From: CAYVMP01 sp964452635
Lineage (GTDB): Bacteria; Patescibacteriota; Minisyncoccia; Phycocordibacterales; DATDWN01
Direction of reading: 5' to 3'
Assembly (NCBI GenBank): GCA_964452635.1
Contig: CAYVMP010000007.1
Span: 1-35,345, forward strand
Length of the DNA stretch: 35,345 nucleotides
Under the pieces are notes generated by a model. That model made no database searches, was not told the DNA's origin, and worked only from the letters and a program-made list of their open reading frames with translations. The position numbers were made by a program, and so were the translations under genes. This document shows, piece by piece, positions 15,293-22,733 of the stretch (the first letter of the stretch is position 1; each line of letters begins with the position of its first letter).

Positions 15293-15472
15293 GAGTTCCT
15301 CCGCGACAGCGCGCTGGAAGATCTCTCTTTTTTCTCTCCGGTATCCCGGGACATACCGTGGTCTCGGGAACTTTTTTGCCTCGGCACCCTTCCTACCGAG
15401 GAGAGAGAGTGTTTCGGTGTCTCCCGAAAGTTGTGCCTGTCGCACGGCTTCCGGGATCTGACGGGGTGACAC
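15281..15472 (-). CDS. Small basic hypothetical protein, 63 aa, second gene of mini-operon
   Basis: I do not recognise this protein. It starts with GTG at 15472, whose first base is the last base of the TAG stop of the preceding 39-residue gene, so translation is probably coupled. The product (SPRQIPEAVRQAQLSGD..., rich in Arg, Lys and Glu) seems to be two helices around a basic loop KFPRPRYVPGYRREKRE. It has no cysteine or membrane segment. The gene is visibly richer in G and C than its surroundings. Its stop lies in the loop of a strong terminator. The complete expression unit argues that it is real. Confidence 0.65.
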   Translation of the reverse strand: MSPRQIPEAVRQAQLSGDTETLSLLGRKGAEAKKFPRPRYVPGYRREKREIFQRAVAEELKAQ

Positions 15473-15591
15473 TAGTGCATCACTCCGTGAAATATACTCA
15501 TAAGTATATTTCCGTAGAAATACAACCCAAACACCACGCCCGCAACTCCTGTCGATATGAGCAGGAGACACGCACCTACTGCTGTGGACAT
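15472..15591 (-). CDS. Small single-span membrane protein, 39 aa, first gene of mini-operon
   Basis: This short gene encodes MSTAVGACLLLISTGVAG followed by VVFGLYFYGNILMSIFHGVMH. Almost all of it is hydrophobic, with a probable membrane helix over residues 4-25. AGGAGGT (15597-15603) lies exactly five bases before the ATG, one of the strongest ribosome sites in the window. A consensus promoter lies just upstream. The 63-residue gene follows with a one-base stop/start overlap. I do not know its function; small hydrophobic peptides can be membrane toxins, stress proteins or subunits of larger complexes. Confidence 0.7.
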   Translation of the reverse strand: MSTAVGACLLLISTGVAGVVFGLYFYGNILMSIFHGVMH

Positions 15592-15610
15592 TTGCCACCT
15601 CCTGTTAACA

Positions 15611-15639
15611 ATTATACTACTTTTAAGCAAAATAGTCAA
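15611..15639 (-). promoter_or_regulatory. Near-consensus sigma-70 promoter of the mini-operon
   Basis: On the minus strand TTGACT (15634-15639), a 17-base spacer and TATAAT (15611-15616) form an almost perfect promoter. Transcription should begin near 15604, next to the Shine-Dalgarno. Confidence 0.85.
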
Positions 15640-15667
15640 ACGACACAAAGCACGCCTGTGGATAATC

Positions 15668-16123
15668 TTATTTTAAGATTTCGTCTACTACAGACTTTAC
15701 CACATCACCGTCCACTTTGCCTTTGAGTTCTTTCATGAGAGTGCCCATGAACATACCTGCTTTTGATTTATCTGTGACGGCGAGTTCAGCCATTTTCATT
15801 TGCGCAAATGCGAGCACATCTTCGCGTGACATTTGAGCAGGAAGGTATGTCTGTAATATTGTGAGTTCTGCCTGCTCGTCCTCTGCGAGTTCTGGACGAC
15901 CACCCTGTATGAACTGGTCGATTGAGTCCTTTCTCTGTTTGACCGCTCGTCGAACGACAGTGAGCACGTCCTCATCAGAAAGCTCTTCCTGTGGTGTACG
16001 TTTCTGGGCAACGAGTTCATTTGTAAACGCGGAAACAAGTCCTCGAAGCACACGAAGTCGAACCTCATCCTTGGCTTTCATTGCATCTTTAATCTGATCG
16101 CGAATGTTTTGTTGTAGTGACAT
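15668..16123 (-). CDS. yqeY: GatB/YqeY domain-containing protein
   Basis: The 151-residue protein matches YqeY along its whole length. The N-terminus is SLQQNIRDQIKDAMKAKDEVRLRVLRGL. The central block has LSDEDVLTVVRRAVKQRKDS, and the helical tail has MGTLMKELKGKVDGDVV. YqeY resembles the tail of GatB, the tRNA-binding subunit of the Glu-tRNA(Gln) amidotransferase, and is thought to interact with tRNA. Its precise role is not established. It runs divergently from rmuC. No Shine-Dalgarno is evident at the ATG at 16123. Confidence 0.92.
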   Translation of the reverse strand: MSLQQNIRDQIKDAMKAKDEVRLRVLRGLVSAFTNELVAQKRTPQEELSDEDVLTVVRRAVKQRKDSIDQFIQGGRPELAEDEQAELTILQTYLPAQMSREDVLAFAQMKMAELAVTDKSKAGMFMGTLMKELKGKVDGDVVKSVVDEILK

Positions 16124-16193
16124 GGTATGTAAGATAAATTACTCGTTTAAACGCTAATGTTTGCATACATAGTATCACATTTGTAATTTTTTT

Positions 16194-16201
16194 GCTAAAA
16201 T
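16194..16201 (+). promoter_or_regulatory. Extended -10 TGCTAAAAT of rmuC, leaderless spacing
   Basis: TGCTAAAAT ends about six bases before the ATG at 16208. The GTAGGG between them sits directly against the ATG and is too close to act as a normal Shine-Dalgarno. Confidence 0.5.
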
Positions 16202-16207
16202 GTAGGG

Positions 16208-17269
16208 ATGGAAACAGGAACCTTCATTGCAATACTCGTGGCATTTGGCGTTGGAGCTGTACTCGCGTACATTTTTCGTCCAAAACAACAGACACAGGAT
16301 AGCTCATTTCGTCTCGTGCTTGATCAAGTCAATGAGCTCGCACGAATGATGGATCAGAAAATGTCTGAGTCTCATCGTCATATGAGTCAGTCTGTACAGA
16401 ATCAATTCTCAGAATCCCAGAAACTCATACAAACAATCAATGAGCAGATGACTCGTGAATTGACGAACGTCGCACAGGGTATGACCGCCTCACAGGAAGC
16501 AAGTAAACAGGTAATGAGTATTGCAGATGGGTTGAAAAATCTAGAGAAAGTTCTCACACACCAGAAACAACGCGGTGCTCTCGGTGAAGCATCGCTCGAG
16601 CTCATTCTCTCAAATATTCTTCCTCCGACTGCGTATAGTCTCCAATATTTATTTTCTGATGGGGAGAAAGCAGATGCAGTGATTAAGACGAAAGACGGAC
16701 TCATTGCGATTGATGCCAAGTTTTCTCTCGATAATTACAACCGCATACAGACTGAGACTGATGAGACACGCAAAGGTGACCTTCGCAAGGAATTCACTGC
16801 GGATTTGAAGAAACGCATCAACGAAACTGCAAAGTATATTAAACCAAGTGAAGGGACACTCCCGTTTGCATTTATGTTCATTCCGGCAGAGGGTATCTAC
16901 TATGATTTGCTCGTAAACCAAGTAGCCGACCGATCACTCATTGACTACGCATACAATGACAAACATGTGATTATTGTCAGTCCGACAACTTTCGCTGCAT
17001 ACTTACAGTCTGTGTTGTATGGGTTTCGAGCGTTTAAAATAGAAGAAAGTGCAAAGGATATTATCAAAAAAGTTGAGCTTCTCGGACGACATCTCGCTGA
17101 ATATGAAAAATACATGCATAGTCTCGGTAAAAGCCTCTCGACAACCGTCAACCACTACAACAGTGCACACAAAGAGCTCAAGTTGATTGATAAAGACGTG
17201 ACTCGAATTACAAATGAAGCAGTTGGGATCGATCCGATCACCGTTTCTCGTCCAGAGATTGAGGAGTAG
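16208..17269 (+). CDS. rmuC: RmuC family DNA recombination protein
   Basis: The 353-residue protein has an N-terminal membrane anchor (residues 5-23), a coiled-coil region (about 35-120) and the RmuC nuclease-like core. The core carries KQRGALGEASLELIL, the catalytic-type motif DGLIAIDAKFSLDNY (about 165-180), FAFMFIPAEGIYYDLL and VIIVSPTTFAAYLQSV. RmuC proteins limit inversions at short inverted repeats and carry a restriction-endonuclease-like fold. Length and domain order are normal. The coiled coil is shorter than in E. coli RmuC. Confidence 0.93.
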   Translation: METGTFIAILVAFGVGAVLAYIFRPKQQTQDSSFRLVLDQVNELARMMDQKMSESHRHMSQSVQNQFSESQKLIQTINEQMTRELTNVAQGMTASQEASKQVMSIADGLKNLEKVLTHQKQRGALGEASLELILSNILPPTAYSLQYLFSDGEKADAVIKTKDGLIAIDAKFSLDNYNRIQTETDETRKGDLRKEFTADLKKRINETAKYIKPSEGTLPFAFMFIPAEGIYYDLLVNQVADRSLIDYAYNDKHVIIVSPTTFAAYLQSVLYGFRAFKIEESAKDIIKKVELLGRHLAEYEKYMHSLGKSLSTTVNHYNSAHKELKLIDKDVTRITNEAVGIDPITVSRPEIEE

Positions 17270-17278
17270 GTTACCTAC

Positions 17279-17307
17279 TTGACGGATTTTTTATTTATCG
17301 CTATATT
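17279..17307 (+). promoter_or_regulatory. Orphan promoter upstream of an RNA-like region
   Basis: TTGACG (17279-17284), a 17-base spacer and TATATT (17302-17307) form a good promoter just after rmuC. No recognisable gene follows on this strand before the terminator at 17479. Confidence 0.6.
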
Positions 17308-17313
17308 ATGTAA

Positions 17314-17515
17314 GGAAAAATCCATCAGCTTTTGCCTCCTCGGTTTGCCAATTAAGAGAGGGTTGGAGCGAACTGGATGATCTGTGCGAGTATTGATGTA
17401 TAGAGTGGGTAAGCCTCAAGCCCATAAGTAAATTAAGTTGAGGTATAATTTTTATTATAGCTGACGAAAAGAAAAAAGACGGCTATCTGACACAGTTTCA
17501 GGTAGCCGTTCTATG
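17314..17515 (+). ncRNA. Candidate structured small RNA, about 200 nt
   Basis: The stretch runs from the orphan promoter to a strong terminator. It has no reading frame beyond a few codons but has hairpins. CGGTTTGC pairs with GCGAACTG (with CAA/TTG inside). CCTCAA pairs with TTGAGG, and TATAAT-TTTT-ATTATA follows. It does not match 6S, RNase P, SRP or tmRNA signatures that I know. The terminator is shared with the convergent gene at 17519, so it could belong only to that gene. The call is tentative. Confidence 0.35.
17479..17515. terminator. Strong, probably bidirectional terminator
   Basis: ACGGCTATCTGA (17479-17490) pairs with TCAGGTAGCCGT (17498-17509) with one wobble. A T-rich tail follows on the plus strand. 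On the minus strand the stem is followed by CTTTTTTCTTTT. Confidence 0.85.
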
Positions 17516-17518
17516 TTT

Positions 17519-18166
17519 TTATTGTCGGGATCCATAGGATCCGGCGAATCTTCTGTTGAACCACCGTGTGTGAGCACTGCTCACATTTTGCTCCCGTATA
17601 AATCGTCTGAACTCGGTCAAAATCTGTTTTCTGGACATTTTTCTTTTAAGACATTTTGTTAAGAGTCCAGAACATTGGTATACGTAGACATGTGGTAAAC
17701 ATGTCGGCCAACAAGGATCCTCCATTAATTGTTTGATTGAATTTGCAACTATAACTCGAAAGTTACAAACTCGTTTGAGATGAATCATACGTAAGCTTGG
17801 AGTCATACCCATCTTATGACATGTATGCAACAAGCATCTGATTTTCCCAAATAAATTATTGTTACTGAAACATCTGCGAGAATCGCAATCAATGTATTCT
17901 TTTGTATTTAGAAAGAAAATCCTCGCTGTTTGTCTTTGGTTTATGGTAAGAGTGTGATTTGTCTCTTCCAATAGTCTTACGTACTCTCTATACGTTTTCT
18001 TGAACCTGTAGAGTGCAAGGATGATCATCCCTGCTTCTTCTTTTGTCAGACTGAAGTCTCTAACCAATTTCCCCAAGAGTCGGTTTTCTGCTCTGCTCAC
18101 CTCCCCAATGATTATTTCTGGGGGTACATTTGTACCCGACAATTCATCAAATAACGATTGTGTCAT
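17519..18166 (-). CDS. Cysteine-rich hypothetical protein
   Basis: I do not recognise this 215-residue protein. Residues 1-85 are helical and charged (MTQSLFDELSG, LTKEEAGMIILALYRFKKTY). The part from about 93 to 175 holds nine cysteines and several histidines (DCDSRRC, RCLLHTCHK, DPCWPTC, QCSGLLTKC), suggesting metal binding. The C-terminus is rich in Arg and Lys, which would suit nucleic acid binding. GGAGGT lies four bases before the ATG, and a TTGACA promoter lies upstream. It ends in a strong terminator. Its promoter overlaps that of the divergent DUF5671 gene. Confidence 0.65.
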   Translation of the reverse strand: MTQSLFDELSGTNVPPEIIIGEVSRAENRLLGKLVRDFSLTKEEAGMIILALYRFKKTYREYVRLLEETNHTLTINQRQTARIFFLNTKEYIDCDSRRCFSNNNLFGKIRCLLHTCHKMGMTPSLRMIHLKRVCNFRVIVANSIKQLMEDPCWPTCLPHVYVYQCSGLLTKCLKRKMSRKQILTEFRRFIREQNVSSAHTRWFNRRFAGSYGSRQ

Positions 18167-18182
18167 ACTTACCTCCGACTAT

Positions 18183-18211
18183 AAATTAACACGCAGTGTA
18201 TTGTATGTCAA
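18183..18211 (-). promoter_or_regulatory. Promoter of the Cys-rich gene
   Basis: On the minus strand a perfect TTGACA (18206-18211), a 17-base spacer and TAATTT (18183-18188) precede the gene. Confidence 0.65.
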
Positions 18212-18213
18212 TG

Positions 18214-18242
18214 TTACGGTATTTGATTTGAAATGGTATAAT
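18214..18242 (+). promoter_or_regulatory. Promoter of the DUF5671 gene
   Basis: TTACGG (18214-18219), a 17-base spacer and TATAAT (18237-18242) lie upstream. The leader contains the short inverted repeat AATAAG-AAAG-CTTATT. The -35 end lies three bases from that of the divergent promoter. Confidence 0.55.
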
Positions 18243-18270
18243 AAGAAAGCTTATTAACTAACACATTACT

Positions 18271-19188
18271 ATGGAACCAAATCAAATGAAGCCAAAAACG
18301 AGTGCGAAGGATTTCGTCCTCAATCTTGGTGCAATCGTTGCACTGTATACCATTGTAGGAAATCTCATTAGTCTTTTGTTTACTGTTATAAATAGTGCCT
18401 ATCCACAGATTACAAATAATTATTACTATGGGGTGAGTCAGTCGATTTCATTTCCAGTAGCAACACTCATTATCTTTTTCCCAATCTACGTTCTACTCAT
18501 GTGGGTTTTGGAGAAAAGTTATACATCTGAGCCAGAAAAAAGACACCTCAATATTCGCCGATGGCTTACATTTCTAACATTGTTTGTTGCTGGGCTCATT
18601 TTGGCAGGGGATTTAGTCACTATCCTCTACTATTTCATTGATGGACAGGAGTTAACTACTGGATTTCTACTCAAAGTTCTCTCTTTGTTTATTGTTATCT
18701 CTGGAATTTTCATGTATTACATTTCCGATATTCGCGACAGACTTACTGCATCATCTCGAACGGTGTGGACAGTTGTCGCACTCGTGGTGATAGTTGGTTC
18801 AATCTCATGGGGTTTTGCAGTGCTTGGTTCACCTCGTACTCAGCGTCTCGTAAAGTATGATGAGCAGAAAATCTCTGATTTGCAGAGTTTAAATAGTGAA
18901 ATTCAGAGTTACTATCAACTCAAGAAAGCACTTCCAGTAACGCTCTCTGAACTTTCTGCTGTGCAGTACTACGTTGGTATGAATGATCCACAAACAGCTA
19001 TTCCGTATGAATATCAAAAAACAAGCAACACGACTTATTCTATCTGTGCGGTGTTCAACACATCACAAACAGGCTCAGATCTAACAGGTAGACCAGTAAT
19101 GTATGGAAATGTCTCGTGGACACATCCAGTAGGAAAATATTGCTTCCCTCAGAGTGTATCTGTGGTGGATGTGAAGTTGCCGATGTAG
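18271..19188 (+). CDS. DUF5671-type multi-pass membrane protein
   Basis: The 305-residue protein has several membrane segments: near residues 15-38, 55-78, 93-115, 127-148 and 165-187. It begins with the sequence style of DUF5671 proteins (SAKDFVLNLGAIVALYTIVG). A soluble extracytoplasmic C-terminal part of about 110 residues follows, with two cysteines (YSICAVF, GKYCFPQ) that may pair. This C-terminal segment (DLQSLNSEIQSYYQLKKALP) resembles the globular part of pilin-like proteins. The family is frequent in Patescibacteria and of unknown function. The family call is from recognition of the N-terminus. Confidence 0.75.
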   Translation: MEPNQMKPKTSAKDFVLNLGAIVALYTIVGNLISLLFTVINSAYPQITNNYYYGVSQSISFPVATLIIFFPIYVLLMWVLEKSYTSEPEKRHLNIRRWLTFLTLFVAGLILAGDLVTILYYFIDGQELTTGFLLKVLSLFIVISGIFMYYISDIRDRLTASSRTVWTVVALVVIVGSISWGFAVLGSPRTQRLVKYDEQKISDLQSLNSEIQSYYQLKKALPVTLSELSAVQYYVGMNDPQTAIPYEYQKTSNTTYSICAVFNTSQTGSDLTGRPVMYGNVSWTHPVGKYCFPQSVSVVDVKLPM

Positions 19189-19240
19189 CTACACAATGAG
19201 CGTATTCTTTTTTTCAGTTTTTCAAATTTAAAATTCCTAA

Positions 19241-19468
19241 AATCTTGTCGAATACACATACTATTTTGGAACATTGCGCAGTTGTTTAGAAAACAACTGC
19301 GGGCGAGTGATTGGAACACGAGATCCGCATATTGTTTTCTTGAACGACGAGCGTGAAGAAAATTTTCAGCAGAAAATTATTCTGTTTCCAAATATAGTAT
19401 GTGTTGAGAAAGAGATTTTGGAAATTTTAAATTTACCATTTTTTGCTAAAACTTATATTTTTCTGTAG
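19241..19468 (+). CDS. Doubtful small reading frame or gene remnant
   Basis: The region between the DUF5671 gene and leuS (19189-19477) has an open frame without an ATG; a TTG at 19274 could start it. The product (GTRDPHIVFLNDEREENFQQ, then a hydrophobic tail) looks protein-like but I recognise no family. It has no ribosome site. A perfect 11-base hairpin lies across its possible start. It may be a decayed gene fragment or no gene at all. Confidence 0.2.
   Translation, partial: NLVEYTYYFGTLRSCLENNCGRVIGTRDPHIVFLNDEREENFQQKIILFPNIVCVEKEILEILNLPFFAKTYIFL
19277..19301. repeat. Perfect 11-base hairpin upstream of leuS
   Basis: CGCAGTTGTTT-AGA-AAACAACTGCG has no T run on either side, so it is not a simple terminator. 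It could be an RNA stem or a protein-binding palindrome. Confidence 0.5.
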
Positions 19469-19477
19469 TATGAATAT

Positions 19478-22081
19478 ATGAAAAAACCTCAAGAAAAGCG
19501 GGAATATGACCATTTAAAAATAGAGAAGAAATGGCAAACAGAGTGGACGAAGAAAAAAGCATACAAAGCAGAAAATAAATCAAAGAAAAAGAAATGCTAT
19601 GTGCTCGACATGTTTCCATACCCGTCTGGTAAAGGTCTGCATGTCGGCCATCCAAAAGGTTACATCGGTTCAGATGTGTATGCTCGTATGAAGCGTATGC
19701 AGGGTTTCAACGTGCTTCACCCTATGGGATATGATGCATTTGGCTTGCCTGCTGAGCAGTATGCATTAGAGCATGATGTAGAGCCTCGACAGGCAGTATT
19801 AGAAAATATTAAGACATTTGAAAAGCAACTCTCCATCATCGGTCTCTCATATGATTGGGATCGAAAAATCAACACAACTGATCCAGAGTACTATCGATGG
19901 ACACAGTGGATTTTCCTCAAAATTTTTGATTCGTGGTATAACAAAAAAACAAATAAGGCAGAGCCGATTGAAAATCTCGTACGTATTTTCGAAACTTCCG
20001 GAAATAAGTCAGTTTCGGCGGTGACTGATTCTCGTCAGACATTTTCAGCAAAAGAATGGAAGGCGATGACTGACAGTCAACAGCAGGCCGAACTCATGAA
20101 GTATCGTCTTGCCTACGAGGGACGGAGTGAGGTGAATTGGTGTCCTGCATTGGGAACAGTACTTGCAAACGATGAGATTGTAGACGGTCCAAATGGTCCC
20201 GTATCAGAGCGAGGTGGGTATCCGGTGGAGAAGAAGTTAATGCGACAATGGTTCATGCGCATTACAGCGTATGCTGAGAGACTCCTTGCGGGGCTCGACA
20301 CACTCCCGTGGTCAGAACATATAAAGGATATTCAGCGGAATTGGATAGGAAAGAGTGAGGGTTCAGAGATAGCATTTACTGTTGAATTTGAGAACGGACA
20401 GAAATCTGGTGTCGTTCATGTGTTTACTACACGACCAGATACATTGTTTGGTGTGACGGCTCTCGTACTTGCTCCTGATCATCCTCTCGTATCACTAGTC
20501 ACGAGTGATACTCATTCACACACAATAACTAATTCCGATGAAGTTCGTGTGTATGTTGAGGAGGCAAAGAGTAAACCAGATACTCTACAGGAAACAAATG
20601 AGAAAACAGGAGTGCGATTGGTGGGAGTCAGTGCTATAAATCCTGCAAATAAAGAAAAAATTCCAGTGTATGTTGCTGACTATGTAATCTCATCATACGG
20701 AACAGGAGCGGTTATGTCTGTTCCTGCTCACGATGAGCGAGATTTTGAATTTGCACAGAAATATAATCTTCCGATGCGACAGGTTATTACACCGGTTTCT
20801 TCTCACGCGCTTTCGGGTACTGTATTGCCATATATAGGAGAGGGAACAGTGATTGAGTCCGGAGAGTTTACCGGAATGGATTCACTCAAAGCTCGAAAAG
20901 CAATCACAAAGTTTGTGCGTGGAAAGATTGTGATGAAATACAAAATGCGTGACGCAGTGTTTGCTCGACAGCGATACTGGGGTGAGCCGATTCCACTCAC
21001 ACATGATGCAGATGGGGTTATACACCCGCTTCCTCCGCGTGCGCTACCACTTACGCTCCCACGAGTAAAGTCGTATAAACCAACAGGTACAGGAGAGTCT
21101 CCGCTCGCGAGTGTATCTTCGTGGATGAAAAAGGGGCTAGAGACGAATACGATGCCCGGATGGGCGGGATCATCGTGGTATTTCTTGCGGTACATGGATC
21201 CACGAAATAAAAAAGCATTTGCAGACAAAACAGCTTTAAAATATTGGAAAAATGTAGATGTGTATGTTGGTGGACAAGAACACGCGACCGGACACGTTCT
21301 GTATGCGCGTTTTTGGCATAAATTCCTGTATGACTACGGTCTCGTTATGGTGGATGAGCCGTTTCAAATGTGGCGACAGCAGGGCATGATACTTGGTTCT
21401 GATAATCGTAAAATGAGCAAACGATGGGGCAATGTCATAAATCCTGATGAGGTTGTTCATACGTATGGTGCAGATACACTTCGTCTCTACGAAATGTTTA
21501 TGGGGCCGTTCGACGCGTCTCTGCCGTGGAGTACAGATAACATAATCGGTTCACGACGGTTTGTTGAACGGGTGTGGCGAATGGCATACAAAGTTGTCGT
21601 TTCTGGTGTAGTAGTTGATAAGAAATTTGAGATTTTATTACACAAAACAATCAAGAAAATTACTGATGACATCGAGACGTTTTCGTTTAATACATCTGTC
21701 TCTGCGCTCATGATTCTCATAAATGAAATGGAGCGAAATGGTGAGGTTTCAAAAAATGATTTCGAAGTTTTTTTGAAGCTTTTGTCTCCGTTTGCACCAC
21801 ATATTGCTGAGGAATTATGGCACTGGTTTGGTCATAAAACACTCATCGTGCAGGAGGAATGGCCAAAGGCCGATCCTGCAAAGATGACCGCATCTGAAGT
21901 GAGGATTATTGTGCAGATAGATGGAAAAGTCCGAGGACAGTTTATTGCCGAACCCGGTATTACTGAGTCAGAAGCTCTCCGTACTGCAAAGGGATTGGAA
22001 AGCATCGCAAAATGGCTTCTTGGTAAACAGATAAGCAAAGTCTTTTACATTCAGGATAAATTACTCAATATTGTTCTGTAA
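19478..22081 (+). CDS. leuS: Leucyl-tRNA synthetase
   Basis: LeuRS charges tRNA-Leu with leucine. The 867-residue length is normal for bacteria. The HIGH signature is HVGH (residues 55-58) in MFPYPSGKGLHVGHPKGY. The CP1 editing domain is present, with TTRPDTLFGVTA and the SVPAHDERDFEFA block with its essential aspartate. The second signature is KMSKR (residues 645-649) in place of KMSKS, followed by WGNVINPDEVV. The C-terminus ends with VQIDGKVRGQF and the small tRNA-binding domain. No Shine-Dalgarno is seen before the ATG at 19478. Confidence 0.97.
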   Translation: MKKPQEKREYDHLKIEKKWQTEWTKKKAYKAENKSKKKKCYVLDMFPYPSGKGLHVGHPKGYIGSDVYARMKRMQGFNVLHPMGYDAFGLPAEQYALEHDVEPRQAVLENIKTFEKQLSIIGLSYDWDRKINTTDPEYYRWTQWIFLKIFDSWYNKKTNKAEPIENLVRIFETSGNKSVSAVTDSRQTFSAKEWKAMTDSQQQAELMKYRLAYEGRSEVNWCPALGTVLANDEIVDGPNGPVSERGGYPVEKKLMRQWFMRITAYAERLLAGLDTLPWSEHIKDIQRNWIGKSEGSEIAFTVEFENGQKSGVVHVFTTRPDTLFGVTALVLAPDHPLVSLVTSDTHSHTITNSDEVRVYVEEAKSKPDTLQETNEKTGVRLVGVSAINPANKEKIPVYVADYVISSYGTGAVMSVPAHDERDFEFAQKYNLPMRQVITPVSSHALSGTVLPYIGEGTVIESGEFTGMDSLKARKAITKFVRGKIVMKYKMRDAVFARQRYWGEPIPLTHDADGVIHPLPPRALPLTLPRVKSYKPTGTGESPLASVSSWMKKGLETNTMPGWAGSSWYFLRYMDPRNKKAFADKTALKYWKNVDVYVGGQEHATGHVLYARFWHKFLYDYGLVMVDEPFQMWRQQGMILGSDNRKMSKRWGNVINPDEVVHTYGADTLRLYEMFMGPFDASLPWSTDNIIGSRRFVERVWRMAYKVVVSGVVVDKKFEILLHKTIKKITDDIETFSFNTSVSALMILINEMERNGEVSKNDFEVFLKLLSPFAPHIAEELWHWFGHKTLIVQEEWPKADPAKMTASEVRIIVQIDGKVRGQFIAEPGITESEALRTAKGLESIAKWLLGKQISKVFYIQDKLLNIVL

Positions 22082-22134
22082 GATTGCAGGATACACATAA
22101 CTGTGCTTTTATTGTTTGTAGAAAGGAGTCTAAA

Positions 22135-22575
22135 ATGACTCATGACGAAGACACCCTTCCTCAAGTGGTGGGGTGTACTCTTGCTATGCAAGAGGAAATT
22201 TTGGAAGACAAAGACGAGGAAATCTCTCGTTTGAAACAAAAGTGTGCTGATTTGGAGAAAGATCTCCAAGAGAAATATGATGCTCTAAAAAAAGTTACCA
22301 CAGAAAATGGTGAGCTGAAAGATGAACATTTGGGACTAGAGGTACAGTTGCTTGATGTCAAACGTAAGTTTTTTAGTCAGGGTCAGATTTTGATTGATTT
22401 AAACTTAAAATTACAACACCAAGAAGAGAGAATTCGAGGTTTGCTTACTCAAGATATGGCCTTACTAAGCCTTATTCAATCTATGGAGAGGTCACTTGTT
22501 AGTTTCTGGCCATTTTGTTTCAGATGGAGGATTGTCTCCAGACTGAGAAAGATTGTTGGATTGGGTAAGACATAA
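22135..22575 (+). CDS. Coiled-coil hypothetical protein
   Basis: The 146-residue protein is mainly a coiled coil from about residue 18 to 108 (EEILEDKDEEISRLKQKCAD). A C-terminal stretch follows with aromatic and basic residues (SFWPFCFRWRIVSRLRKI) that could sit at a membrane. I recognise no family. The start at 22135 is set by AAAGGAG six bases upstream. It ends in its own hairpin terminator and lies between leuS and a regulator gene as a self-contained unit. Confidence 0.65.
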   Translation: MTHDEDTLPQVVGCTLAMQEEILEDKDEEISRLKQKCADLEKDLQEKYDALKKVTTENGELKDEHLGLEVQLLDVKRKFFSQGQILIDLNLKLQHQEERIRGLLTQDMALLSLIQSMERSLVSFWPFCFRWRIVSRLRKIVGLGKT

Positions 22576-22591
22576 TCCGTGATCACTGTTC

Positions 22592-22633
22592 AGACCTTGC
22601 GTTCCTGTGGAATGGCGCGAGGTCTTTGTTTTT
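22592..22633 (+). terminator. Terminator of the coiled-coil gene
   Basis: AGACCTTGCG (22592-22601) pairs with CGCGAGGTCT (22616-22625) with one wobble. The loop contains TTCC-TGT-GGAA and the tail is TTGTTTTT. Confidence 0.85.
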
Positions 22634-22684
22634 ATGCAAAAAGATATCCACAGATATGCTAAAAACCACTCATATTTTGCCATA

Positions 22685-22725
22685 TTGACAGAGGTCTTGA
22701 CTCAAATTGATAACAATGATACAAA
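22685..22725 (+). promoter_or_regulatory. Overlapping promoters of the sigma4/HARE gene
   Basis: TTGACA (22685-22690) with TGATAA (22708-22713), and TTGACT (22697-22702) with TACAAA (22720-22725), are each spaced 17 bases. The second places transcription close to the ATG at 22734. Confidence 0.5.
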
Positions 22726-22733
22726 TAAGGGAT

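Noticed and set aside
15657..15665. Perfect DnaA box (TTATCCACA on the minus strand) near the mini-operon promoter, hinting at a replication origin
   Set aside because: It is a single site, with no cluster, no AT-rich unwinding region and no dnaA/dnaN nearby. One such match in 35 kb is unremarkable.
17314..17470. 6S RNA, RNase P RNA, SRP RNA or tmRNA in the gap after rmuC
   Set aside because: None of the conserved sequence blocks of these RNAs could be found.
21410..21424. KMSKR instead of KMSKS in LeuRS as a sign of a defective enzyme
   Set aside because: The catalytic lysines are kept and natural variation at the last position is tolerated in this signature; the rest of the enzyme is intact.
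22685..22733. TTG at 22707 or ATG at 22716 as start of the sigma4/HARE gene
   Set aside because: Both lie within the predicted promoter region; 22734 fits the promoter spacing better, though this is not certain.
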